A DNA stretch of 22,175 nucleotides from a virus, in the IMG/VR virus record IMGVR_UViG_3300021404_000043, positions 1 through 22,175 of that record; one strand, 5' to 3'. Of the stretch, positions 6,670-13,320 are shown in pieces (the stretch's first letter is position 1; every line of letters starts with the position of its first letter). A program made the position numbers and the translations under genes. The notes beneath the pieces are model-generated. The model did not search any database. It had not been told where the DNA came from and saw nothing but the letters and a program-made list of their open reading frames with translations.

Positions 6670-6836
6670 GCACTGCTTCTATTCCGCCGCCTGAGACCTG
6701 GCCCTGTAATCACTGCGGACTGCCGTGCCTGAAGGGCGACGAGCTTTGTGGGCCCTGTTACGAGCGGCAGGCGCGCGAGGATCGCGAGGGCGACACGCTC
6801 GCCAATCTCGGAATGTGCGAGGCTGATTTCCGATGA
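6666..6836 (+). CDS. small zinc-ribbon protein
   Basis: A 56-residue protein starting at GTG, coupled on both sides. It contains CNHCGLPC and then CGPCYERQ about ten residues later, a four-cysteine treble-clef or zinc-ribbon layout like that of many short phage zinc-finger proteins. The tail is acidic (ARE-DREGD). The zinc site may bind nucleic acid or a protein partner. Specific role unknown. Confidence 0.6.
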   Translation: MSTASIPPPETWPCNHCGLPCLKGDELCGPCYERQAREDREGDTLANLGMCEADFR

Positions 6837-7075
6837 CGCGCGAAGACGAGGCCTGCCTCAATCTCGGCCGGGAAGTGATGCGGATGATTATCGACATCCG
6901 CGCCGTCACCACAACCGAACATGCCTACGCCCGGCGGAGGTTCACTTTCACGGGCGGCGAGGTCTATGTTCTGATCGCGAACGATGCCGTAGTCGCGGAC
7001 CACATGGAACACGCGGCGGAAGCGCAATTCGACGTGGTGACCGTCAGGCCACCATCAGAGGAGGAATCAGTTTGA
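6833..7075 (+). CDS. hypothetical protein
   Basis: An 80-residue protein of unknown function with an ATGA overlap to the preceding gene. A helix (EDEACLNLGREVMRMIIDI) is followed by two strands (AYARRRFTFTGGEVYVLIAN) and a second helix (VVADHMEHAAEAQF). No cysteine pair or membrane segment. Its tail encodes the very strong ribosome-binding site of the next gene. Position in the string of small early genes is the only functional hint. Confidence 0.6.
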   Translation: MTREDEACLNLGREVMRMIIDIRAVTTTEHAYARRRFTFTGGEVYVLIANDAVVADHMEHAAEAQFDVVTVRPPSEEESV

Positions 7076-7641
7076 ACGTCCTCGCATTGGGAACAAGCGT
7101 TACGCAGAGTGCGGCATATGCCGCGCTCAAAGAATACAAGGCGAACCGGGCGAAGTGGGACAAGCTCGACATGGAGATCGCCCGCGTCTATCGCGCCATC
7201 GCCAACGGCAAGACCGTGATCAGCGTCAACGATGCGATCCGCAAGGCCGGCGTCGACCAGCTGGGCCGGCCGCGCCTCGCGATCATGGCAGCCGACCAGC
7301 AGGTGTGCCTCTGCGATCCCTGGCACTCGGACAGGGTGATCTTCAGCAACGAGCACCGGTCGAAGGCCGCGGAATGGCACTTCGAGATTCCGTGGCCGGA
7401 GACGGAGCGCGTCATGTACCGCGGCACGCTGCACGCGAAATTGCCGCGCATTCCCCCGCAATACCGGCCTGCCGGATCCGGCCCGGATCTGCGCAAGTAC
7501 CACATCCTGTGGGAAGCGGACTGGAAGGCCATCCCGCGCGATCCCTATCTGCTCAAGCGCATCGGCAAGGACGCCTGGGTGGTTCTCGCCGCCTGGGATC
7601 TGACTGAGATCGAATTATCCGTATTGAGGGCGCATTCTTGA
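7072..7641 (+). CDS. conserved hypothetical early protein
   Basis: A 189-residue protein. The start is TTG at 7072 (TTGA overlap), supported by a near-perfect Shine-Dalgarno sequence (AGAGGAGGAA) with 7-base spacing; the frame is open upstream but lacks such a site. Domains are a helical N-terminal half (VTQSAAYAALKEYKANRAKW, then EIARVYRAIANGK) and a beta-rich, tryptophan-containing C-terminal half ending DAWVVLAAWDLTEIEL. Around residue 70, KAGVDQLGRPRLAI may be a turn between the domains. I do not recognise the family. The strong site suggests it is made in larger amount than its neighbours. Confidence 0.65.
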   Translation: MNVLALGTSVTQSAAYAALKEYKANRAKWDKLDMEIARVYRAIANGKTVISVNDAIRKAGVDQLGRPRLAIMAADQQVCLCDPWHSDRVIFSNEHRSKAAEWHFEIPWPETERVMYRGTLHAKLPRIPPQYRPAGSGPDLRKYHILWEADWKAIPRDPYLLKRIGKDAWVVLAAWDLTEIELSVLRAHS

Positions 7642-7686
7642 TCCGAACAGGAAATTGCGGTTTGATACCTTTCGTATATCGGTTGT

Positions 7687-7875
7687 ATGCTCTGGTTCTG
7701 CAGACACCAGCGAACCACTTTCCCGCAGACGCTTGCCCGGGTGACGTCAGTCGTATGCCTCGACTGCGGACGGCGGTTCTTCTATGATTTCGTCCGTATG
7801 CGCCGAGGTAAAGCCGTGCCCCCGCAGTTACCGCTTGCCGTTCGGAATCGAGCTGCAGATCTTCCGCCGGGGTAG
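7687..7875 (+). CDS. small CxxC protein of an acidobacterial type
   Basis: A 62-residue open frame. Residues 1-42 fit a small protein family I associate with Acidobacteriota: CRHQRTTFPQT, then VVCLDCGRRFFYDFVRMRRG. C5 and H7 with C24 and C27 could bind zinc. The C-terminal 20 residues look less protein-like and overlap the next reading frame by 92 bases. No good ribosome-binding site precedes the ATG. The gene may therefore end earlier in a fused form, or the two may be overlapping genes. Confidence 0.55.
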   Translation: MLWFCRHQRTTFPQTLARVTSVVCLDCGRRFFYDFVRMRRGKAVPPQLPLAVRNRAADLPPG

Positions 7876-8005
7876 CTGGCAACTGGTGCAGTCAGGATCG
7901 GTCTTCGCGTCCCGTTACGACGGCGCCACCAATCCGAAGGTTCAGCCGTTCTTCTGGCTGCAACTCGGGCCGCTGCGGATCGAATGGGAAGTCAGCCACA
8001 AATGA
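7784..8005 (+). CDS. small beta-rich hypothetical protein
   Basis: A 73-residue open frame whose stop overlaps the Uma2 start (ATGA). The C-terminal 50 residues are convincing protein, beta-rich and with regular hydrophobics (GIELQIFRRGSWQLVQSG and PFFWLQLGPLRIEWEV). The N-terminal 18 residues are read in the shadow of the preceding gene, so the true start may be the TTG at 7835 or a shift from the previous frame. No family recognised. Confidence 0.5.
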   Translation: MISSVCAEVKPCPRSYRLPFGIELQIFRRGSWQLVQSGSVFASRYDGATNPKVQPFFWLQLGPLRIEWEVSHK

Positions 8006-8505
8006 GCACCACCACCATGGAAGCTGCGCTTTACGAATACCTGCATACGTCTTATGAGGACGGGGACCGTGACTTCGTCGACGGGACTGTCGAGGAGAGA
8101 AATCTGGGCGAACGAGATCACGCGCGGCTGACTGGTTTGATCCTGAAATACCTCATGGATCGCGAGAAAGAATGGAAGATATACAGCTTGCCGGAACAAC
8201 GCGTTCAGGTGAGCGCGACAAGGTTCCGCGTACCCGATATCACCATCTGCAGGTATCAACCTGAAGGCAGCATCGTCACTGAACCGCCGCTGGCCGTGAT
8301 CGAGATTCTTTCCCCCGCGGACACCATGCGGAAAATGGAATGGCGTATTGCCGACTATCGCGCGATGGGGATTGAGTGCATCTGGCTGGTGGATCCGACT
8401 GACCGCAGCGCCTGGCTTTACCGGGACGATCGCCGCTATGAACTGCCGGACGGCATCCTGGAACACCCGGAAATGCGCATACCATTGCGGGAATTAGGTG
8501 AATAA
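8002..8505 (+). CDS. Uma2-family (DUF820) putative endonuclease
   Basis: A 167-residue protein with a start chosen at the ATG overlapping the upstream stop; an ATG six codons earlier is possible. It shows the Uma2 layout: an acidic N-terminal helix/loop (FVDGTVEERN), VPDITIC with D79, PPLAVIEILSP with E101, then RIADYRAMGIECIWLVDP. These make a PD-(D/E)XK nuclease fold. The usual helix lysine four residues before the tyrosine is arginine (R115), as I recall from acidobacterial members, although K111 is near. The biological role of Uma2 proteins is not settled. Finding one inside a phage early operon is unusual. Confidence 0.85.
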   Translation: MSTTTMEAALYEYLHTSYEDGDRDFVDGTVEERNLGERDHARLTGLILKYLMDREKEWKIYSLPEQRVQVSATRFRVPDITICRYQPEGSIVTEPPLAVIEILSPADTMRKMEWRIADYRAMGIECIWLVDPTDRSAWLYRDDRRYELPDGILEHPEMRIPLRELGE

Positions 8506-8572
8506 GCCTGAAAAACCTGCGTAATTCCGGTGCCAACCCTGTAGACTGATAAGGCAAACAGGAGAAACCTCT

Positions 8573-9331
8573 TTGCCCAACAGTAAAATCGTTTTTACAA
8601 ACGCCCTCCTCGAAGGCTTCGGCCGCACCCGCAAAAACGGTGCTTACGCCAAATTCTCCGCCCCGCTCACTCAGGACGTCATCGAAGCGATGGGATGGGA
8701 TGAGATCGCCGACTGGACCAAGGCTACGGAGCCGGATATTCAGCACGGCGAGCTGGCCTCGACCATCATCGAGATGAGTCCCAACGAGAAGGATCTGCGC
8801 AAGATGCAGACCGAGGTCCAGACGGCGAAGGTTTACAAGTTCAAGATCGTCTCGCTCGAGATCGAGGGCAAGCGCGGCCAGGGCCATCGCCTCGAAGTGC
8901 GCTTCAAGGCCGAGATCGCCGATGAGATCGGCTGCCGCAAGCTCGAAGAGTTCATGATGGGCGCCCAGAAGTGCCGCCTGACCATCGGCTATGTGCCGGC
9001 GGCGAAACAGGACACACTCTTCCCCGGCGGCGAGCGCGTCGACGTCGCGAGTGGAACCAAAGTCGATGACAAACAGAATCCTCTGCCTTTGCCTCTGGCG
9101 GCGGATTCGGCCGGATGCCCGTCATGCGACGCCGGAATCGACATGCTTAACGATCAGAAGACGCATGTCAATGGCGAGCCCTGCGTGGTCGCGCTGCGCA
9201 ATATGCCGGTCGATCAGAACGCCGGGTTTGTCGAGCGTTCGAAAGAACAGACCGAGCGGCGGCGGCGAGCTCGCGCGGCGGCTCCGCCTGCCGATCCGGC
9301 GGGCGCGGCGGCCAGCTATCCCGAAGTATGA
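8573..9331 (+). CDS. hypothetical early protein with C-terminal cysteine cluster
   Basis: A 252-residue protein starting at TTG, supported by AGGAG 8 bases upstream. The gene is preceded by 67 non-coding bases, so it may have its own promoter, though I see no clear one. Residues 5-140 form a soluble alpha/beta domain with a regular strand region (AKVYKFKIVSLEIEGKRG, then HRLEVRFKAEIADEIG). A proline-rich linker leads to CPSC (C182, C185), H198 and C204, a possible zinc site. The C-terminal tail is arginine- and then alanine/proline-rich. A single-strand-binding-like or replication role is conceivable but not shown. Confidence 0.65.
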   Translation: MPNSKIVFTNALLEGFGRTRKNGAYAKFSAPLTQDVIEAMGWDEIADWTKATEPDIQHGELASTIIEMSPNEKDLRKMQTEVQTAKVYKFKIVSLEIEGKRGQGHRLEVRFKAEIADEIGCRKLEEFMMGAQKCRLTIGYVPAAKQDTLFPGGERVDVASGTKVDDKQNPLPLPLAADSAGCPSCDAGIDMLNDQKTHVNGEPCVVALRNMPVDQNAGFVERSKEQTERRRRARAAAPPADPAGAAASYPEV

Positions 9332-9687
9332 ACCGGCAAGTCCTATACCCGCTGATCGCACTGGCTGCGGTACAGCTGTTCGCCCAGCTGACTGACAACG
9401 GCATCAATCACTCGGATCTGCCGCCTCCGCATCAGATACCGGCTCCCGCCGATCACATGACCATGACCGGCGAAGACTTTCGCACGGCGATGAGACTGGT
9501 CTATGTCTGCGGCGACACGGACGGCGTGATCACGGCGCTGGCGAAGGCGAACGAGGCCGACAAGATGGCGACGGTTCTCGAATTGAGAAGTCATGTGGAT
9601 TGCCAGTCGGTATACGACATCACGGGCTACAAGCCGGCGCCCGGTACCAAAGAGCACGCGCCGGCGACGCCGCCCTATCAGCACTAA
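9328..9687 (+). CDS. exported hypothetical protein
   Basis: A 119-residue protein with a likely Sec signal peptide: MNRQ, then a hydrophobic core (VLYPLIALAAVQLF) and AQ as a possible cleavage site near residue 20. The mature part has two cysteines (in YVCGD and VDCQS) that could form a disulphide, and a helical segment (DFRTAMRLVY). The tail is proline-rich. The ATG overlaps the upstream stop. Possibly a periplasmic phage accessory or superinfection protein; no homologous family is recognised. Confidence 0.6.
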   Translation: MNRQVLYPLIALAAVQLFAQLTDNGINHSDLPPPHQIPAPADHMTMTGEDFRTAMRLVYVCGDTDGVITALAKANEADKMATVLELRSHVDCQSVYDITGYKPAPGTKEHAPATPPYQH

Positions 9688-9799
9688 GCGCAAGGTTCAC
9701 GCTCCTCCGCTGATCGCAGGCTATCTGCTGCTGTTGGGCATCGTGATCGGCGCGGCGCTCTGCAGTCTCTCGGCTGACATCGCGAAGGCCTTCCGGTGA
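9593..9799 (+). CDS. possible small transmembrane protein, start uncertain
   Basis: An open frame whose last 30 residues are a convincing membrane helix (PLIAGYLLLLGIVIGAALCS) with a polar tail (ADIAKAFR) and whose TGA lies three bases before the next ATG. The only standard start, at 9593, lies 95 bases inside the previous gene and adds an arginine-rich stretch unlike a real protein. The true start may be a rare codon near 9690, or the peptide may be made by frameshifting from the preceding gene. A holin-like role is speculation. Confidence 0.35.
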   Translation: MWIASRYTTSRATSRRPVPKSTRRRRRPISTKRKVHAPPLIAGYLLLLGIVIGAALCSLSADIAKAFR

Positions 9800-9802
9800 G
9801 CC

Positions 9803-10177
9803 ATGAAGGTAACGCTCTGGGTGGCCACGTTCGAGAACCTGATTACAGGCTCCAATTCATCCGGCAACCAGTTCATTTGTCCGACGCCGGGAGGACGGCG
9901 CATGTACTGCGACCGGATCCCGCCCGACGCGCCGCAGGACTGGGATATGGGCCCGAAGCTGAAACCGGGCGATTACGGCGTCTATCACGAGCACCTCTGG
10001 TATCCTCGGCGGCATGGGCCTTATGCGGTAGCCACGGCGAAGACGCCCGAAGATGCCATGGCCGCGGCCAAAGGCTTCTGGCTGGTGCAGATCTTCCCCT
10101 GGGTAGAAATCACGTTTGAAATAGAAAAAGCGGCTACAGCCGAAGCTGTAGCCGCTCAAGGATCCTTATATGCCTAG
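9803..10177 (+). CDS. hypothetical protein
   Basis: A 124-residue protein of unknown function. The N-terminal half is beta-rich (MKVTLWVATFENL), with CDRIPPDAPQDW and GDYGVYHEHLWYPRR in the middle and a helix (TPEDAMAAAKGFWLV) before a final strand. It overlaps the next gene by 8 bases. Its last codons (AATAEAVAA) contain a perfect 12-bp hairpin that works as a terminator on the opposite strand, an odd use of coding sequence. No catalytic motif seen. Confidence 0.65.
   Translation: MKVTLWVATFENLITGSNSSGNQFICPTPGGRRMYCDRIPPDAPQDWDMGPKLKPGDYGVYHEHLWYPRRHGPYAVATAKTPEDAMAAAKGFWLVQIFPWVEITFEIEKAATAEAVAAQGSLYA
10121..10156 (-). terminator. intrinsic terminator for the leftward late operon
   Basis: Perfect 12-bp stem AGCGGCTACAGC / GCTGTAGCCGCT (10129-10140 and 10145-10156). 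On the minus strand the loop is TTCG closed by a C-G pair, the very stable cUUCGg tetraloop, and the stem is followed by TTTTTCTATTTC. On the plus strand the loop is CGAA and no T-run follows, so it should terminate leftward transcripts only. It lies 299 bases beyond the last leftward stop codon and within a plus-strand gene. Confidence 0.75.
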
Positions 10178-10454
10178 TCACGAAGAGTTCGCGTTCGCCG
10201 TTCTGGGGGTACTCATGCGCCGGGAAGGCCGCGATTCGATCCACGTCAGTTACGACGAACTCGCCGCCCAGCCGATCCAGCTGGTGATTGAGGAAGGTGA
10301 GGATTTCTCGATCATCGTCAGTTTGCCGTCTCCCGATGAGGCGCTGACCGAACAGGAGATCGCGCTTTACGAACAGGAAGCCTGCGAAGCCGGCCAGGCC
10401 ATAACCCACGCGTTCCCGCGCAATCGGCGGCAGCAGCAGCAGAAGATGGACTGA
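10170..10454 (+). CDS. last gene of the rightward operon, hypothetical
   Basis: A 94-residue acidic protein of unknown function. AAGGAT precedes the ATG, which lies inside the end of the previous gene. A helix (EEFAFAVLGVLMRREG), two strands (SIHVSYDELAAQPIQLVIEE and FSIIVSLP) and a second helix (TEQEIALYEQEACEAGQ) are predicted by eye. The C-terminus is glutamine/arginine-rich (RNRRQQQQKMD). Its stop codon touches the stop of the convergent late operon, so the late transcript would cover the whole gene in antisense. Confidence 0.6.
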   Translation: MPSHEEFAFAVLGVLMRREGRDSIHVSYDELAAQPIQLVIEEGEDFSIIVSLPSPDEALTEQEIALYEQEACEAGQAITHAFPRNRRQQQQKMD

Positions 10455-10697
10455 TTACTGTACGGGTTTGTTTAACAGCTCATCCACCCGGTCGAGCACG
10501 CCCCGCATACGTTCTTCCGTCATTCTGGTCATATCCGCTCTTACGACCGGCGCGCGGGCGGTCCGGTATGCGCCGATTTTCTCGCCGATATACTTCTTTC
10601 GCGCCGTGGTAAGACTCACGCCCTCGAAATAGGCGAGGTAGGCTGCGGCCAGGTTTCTTCCCAGTGCTTCGTCGGGATCGGGAACCACTGGATCCAT
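10455..10697 (-). CDS. last gene of the late operon, hypothetical
   Basis: An 80-residue protein with mostly helical, basic sequence (DEALGRNLAAAYLAYFEGVS, then a KKYIGEKIGAYRTAR segment and a C-terminal helix MRGVLDRVDELLNK). No membrane helix, signal peptide or catalytic motif. A GGAA lies about 7 bases before the ATG. It follows the membrane-anchored gene by 12 bases and ends back to back with the rightward operon. Function unknown. Confidence 0.6.
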   Translation of the reverse strand: MDPVVPDPDEALGRNLAAAYLAYFEGVSLTTARKKYIGEKIGAYRTARAPVVRADMTRMTEERMRGVLDRVDELLNKPVQ

Positions 10698-10709
10698 TCG
10701 CGTTCCATC

Positions 10710-11087
10710 TTAACGTTTTTCCCTGGTCGGCGGCAGAGGATGCTTGCGCAGCTGTTCGGCAAGCGCCTTCGCGTATTCATCCGGGGTTGCTTCGGGAACG
10801 GGAGGCTTGTAAGACCCGGGATGCTGGAGCGCATACATCAGCCGGTCGTTTTGCCGCCCGAGGTTGCCGCCCCAGGTGGTGACCATCTGCATGAAGCCGA
10901 CTTCGCCCGGCGTGCGCGCGAGGATGAGCAGCCCGCGCAGCGTCTCGTTATAGGCGCTCGACTGCGCTTTCTCATAGCCATCGGTCCAGGCCGCGGAAAC
11001 GCCCAATAGTGAGAACATGAGGCCGATCGCGGCCGACCAGAGCCAGGTTCTTACTCCCAGCGCCTTCGCTTGTTCGATCAGTTTCAT
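10710..11087 (-). CDS. membrane-anchored late protein
   Basis: A 125-residue protein. I chose the ATG at 11087 (ATGA overlap); the open frame extends far upstream, but that part is arginine/serine-rich and antisense-like. One transmembrane helix lies at residues 14-34 (TWLWSAAIGLMFSLLGVSAA), preceded by a basic N-terminus (KLIEQAKALGVR). The remaining 90 residues should be periplasmic, with a helix (AYNETLRGLLILA) and a proline-rich end. Type II membrane topology at the end of a tail operon is where inner-membrane spanins or other lysis accessory genes can occur, but the usual long coiled coil is missing. Confidence 0.65.
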   Translation of the reverse strand: MKLIEQAKALGVRTWLWSAAIGLMFSLLGVSAAWTDGYEKAQSSAYNETLRGLLILARTPGEVGFMQMVTTWGGNLGRQNDRLMYALQHPGSYKPPVPEATPDEYAKALAEQLRKHPLPPTREKR

Positions 11088-11239
11088 CGCACGAACTCCG
11101 CCACGCCATCGAGGACCATCTTGAGGGCGAGCCAGTCGACCAGTTCGGCTGTCTCGCCTTCCTGATAGCGGCGACCCGCGCCGCGCAAGACCCAATAGCG
11201 GAGGAACCGGACGGTTCGAAATATCTTGTCCTGGCGCAT
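11084..11239 (-). CDS. very small late protein
   Basis: A 51-residue protein, too short for many gene finders. Its stop overlaps the membrane protein start as ATGA, and it begins two bases after the fibre stop. The sequence RRYQEGETAELVDWLALKMV followed by DGVAEFVR matches a short motif common in small phage proteins (Y-x-x-G-E, then a helix ending in an A/G-rich turn). The N-terminus is basic and aromatic (FRTVRFLRYWVLRG). Function unknown. Confidence 0.6.
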   Translation of the reverse strand: MRQDKIFRTVRFLRYWVLRGAGRRYQEGETAELVDWLALKMVLDGVAEFVR

Positions 11240-11241
11240 GA

Positions 11242-13317
11242 CTAAGGGACCTGATACCACAACGTGCCGGTCGCACGCCAGCGGTAGAGAGAACAGGTGC
11301 CGAACGCGATGGTATTCGGAACCGCGATATGTGAGGTAGCCTGCACCGCGAAGGTGATGGGATCGGCGGCGGATACGTCGCAGACCTCGACCTGCTGGCC
11401 ATCGACAGCGCCGGGAGCGAGAATCGTGCCGGTGGCGCCGCCTGCAGGAGGCGTTACGTCAATGATGCCTTCATAGGCGGAAGTGCCGAAGACCTGAATG
11501 GTCTGGCCATTCCCGGTGAGCGTTTCCGTGATGCTGACCAGGCGGAACGTGTTCGAAATGCCGAGGATTCCCGATGCAAGGTTGTTACGCAGGGCCACGC
11601 TGGTGCCGGTCAGACTGAGGATCGACGTGCCGCCCGCCGAGAACTGCACGCCGCCGCAGAGCGCAAGCGAGGCCGAGCCCGCCGGACAGGTCAGACCCGC
11701 GCCCTGAATGGCGAAGCTGTTGGATTGATCGGGAGTGCCGCTGACATAAGCCGCGCCCGACTGATTAAAGGCAAGATCGGTAAGGCCCCGGACCTCCGAA
11801 TTGAAGATATTGTCGAACCAGAAACCGCCCTGCGGCGCGAAGGTATTGGTGGCCAGGTAGCTCATCCTCGACTGCAGCACAGCGACCTGCTGCGTCACCG
11901 AATTGGCGAAGGTGACCGATCCATTGACCGGCGCAGTCAGCGCCGAACTGAGCGTAACCGTGGTGCCCGCAATCGTGCCGGTGGTCAAAGCCGCCGTGCC
12001 GTTATTCGGGCGTCCGCCGATCAGCACAAACTGGCCGTTGACGATGCCGGCAGTCGAGCCGGTGATGGTGAGCGTATTGGTCCCCATCGTGCCGGTCGCA
12101 GTGGTCACAATCGGCGTCGAGACATCGCCTGCAAGGGTTTGCCACCACTGGCCGGGATAGGGAATCTCGCCATTCGACTGACCGGCTTTGATGCCGCAGG
12201 TGGCATTGTTCTCGACCTGGGGCTCGAAGGGATAGAGGTCGGTAAGCTGATTATCCAGCCCCATGATGACCATCTGACACACCGCGTAGCCGCCGCCGAC
12301 CGTGCCTTGCCCGCCTTCCGCTGCCAGGGTATGGATCTGGTTGGAAGCCGACTCTTCCACGAGGTTGGTGCAGCCGACGCCCGGCGCGAACAGATGGAAG
12401 TCGCCGCCGATCACAGCGGCGGCATTGTGCCCCAGGAACAGGTTATGGCAGGCGCTGTTATAGACCAGAATGTCCCCGACGTCCTGATCCGCGTCCGCGT
12501 CAATCGACAGGCCGACAGCCCACGGCGTGATGACGGCATCGTTATTGGTGACGTCCACGCCGTTGTGATGAATATTCAGCCGGTGAACGTGATTCTCATG
12601 CGAGCCGGCGAGGGCGACGGAGGGCGGTTCGGCCGCCATGGGATTGTAGTCGTATTCGAGGCCGTTGGCGCGGCAGCCGAAGACTTCGAGATCCTCATGC
12701 GTGAGGTTGATCCCGTACTCCTCGATGCACGGCGTGGTGCCGGTCGCATGGATACCGTTCCCGAAAACGGTCATATGCGAGACGCCGGTCGAGACGATGT
12801 AAGAGTTGGATCCGGTGTTGCCCGTGGCGGAACGATTGACGATCACGCCTCCCGCATAACCGGCGACAGCGCCCTGAAAGACCGTGGAAGACGTGCCGTT
12901 CGACGGCTGGATCATGGTGACGCGCTGACCGCCTCCCGTCCAGGGACAGTAAGGATTCTCGATGATCGGCCCCATAGCGCCATTCGAGAAAGACCCGGCC
13001 TGCACTACGACCGATCCTGAGCCTTGTCGCACACACGCATCATTCATGGAGGCAAAGGCCAGCGAGCCGTCAGCGATGCCGTTCGGAACGGTGACCAGAC
13101 CGTAATTGGCGCTGTTGATTTGAATGTTGGGATTGGCGACAGCGGCGGAAAGCTGCGAGGGCGAGGCGTTGCCGAGGATGTTCGGGCCGGTCCAGATCGG
13201 CAACGTCCCGGCGCGGCCGCCATTTGTGCCCACGATGGGCGTCGTAGGCGGCAAAGGCGTCTGCGCAGTCAGCAGTAAGCCGAAAAGCGGTAATAATATT
13301 ACCCGTTTTTGGGTCAT
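11242..13317 (-). CDS. tail fibre/spike protein with beta-helix and N-terminal signal-like sequence
   Basis: A 691-residue protein. The parts are: residues 1-20, a basic-hydrophobic segment (KRVILLPLFGLLLTAQ) resembling a Sec signal peptide; 26-51, an anchor motif shared with the neighbouring 234-residue fibre (TPIVGTNGG and WTGPNILGNA); about 85-395, right-handed beta-helix-type repeats with NGIHATGTTPC, HHNGVDVTNN and similar rungs; about 408-470, a beta module repeated in other virion proteins; and a C-terminal beta domain (CDVSAADPITFAV, ending LWYQVP). Such proteins bind or degrade surface polysaccharide. There are many cysteines for a fibre. Host receptor and enzyme activity cannot be read from sequence. 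Confidence 0.75.
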   Translation of the reverse strand: MTQKRVILLPLFGLLLTAQTPLPPTTPIVGTNGGRAGTLPIWTGPNILGNASPSQLSAAVANPNIQINSANYGLVTVPNGIADGSLAFASMNDACVRQGSGSVVVQAGSFSNGAMGPIIENPYCPWTGGGQRVTMIQPSNGTSSTVFQGAVAGYAGGVIVNRSATGNTGSNSYIVSTGVSHMTVFGNGIHATGTTPCIEEYGINLTHEDLEVFGCRANGLEYDYNPMAAEPPSVALAGSHENHVHRLNIHHNGVDVTNNDAVITPWAVGLSIDADADQDVGDILVYNSACHNLFLGHNAAAVIGGDFHLFAPGVGCTNLVEESASNQIHTLAAEGGQGTVGGGYAVCQMVIMGLDNQLTDLYPFEPQVENNATCGIKAGQSNGEIPYPGQWWQTLAGDVSTPIVTTATGTMGTNTLTITGSTAGIVNGQFVLIGGRPNNGTAALTTGTIAGTTVTLSSALTAPVNGSVTFANSVTQQVAVLQSRMSYLATNTFAPQGGFWFDNIFNSEVRGLTDLAFNQSGAAYVSGTPDQSNSFAIQGAGLTCPAGSASLALCGGVQFSAGGTSILSLTGTSVALRNNLASGILGISNTFRLVSITETLTGNGQTIQVFGTSAYEGIIDVTPPAGGATGTILAPGAVDGQQVEVCDVSAADPITFAVQATSHIAVPNTIAFGTCSLYRWRATGTLWYQVP

Positions 13318-13320
13318 GCT

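Noticed and set aside
8506-8572. Promoter in the gap before the TTG-started gene
   Set aside because: Only weak matches (TTCCGG and TGATAA with 16-base spacing) could be found; not enough to call a promoter.
9796-10119. GTG-initiated plus-strand frame of 107 codons
   Set aside because: The product is arginine-rich and shadows the better frame 9803-10177, which has normal composition.
10129-10156. Hairpin as a terminator for the rightward operon
   Set aside because: On the plus strand no T-run follows the stem (CAAGGATCC comes next), and another rightward gene starts 14 bases later.
10538-10580. GC-rich inverted repeat after the rightward operon as its terminator
   Set aside because: The ACCG/CGGT stem is short, the loop large, and the T-rich stretch is too far away; no clear rightward terminator was found.
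11725-13020. Plus-strand open frame of 431 codons
   Set aside because: It lies opposite the 691-residue fibre gene and its product is rich in R, D, G and A without domains, the usual antisense shadow in GC-rich DNA.
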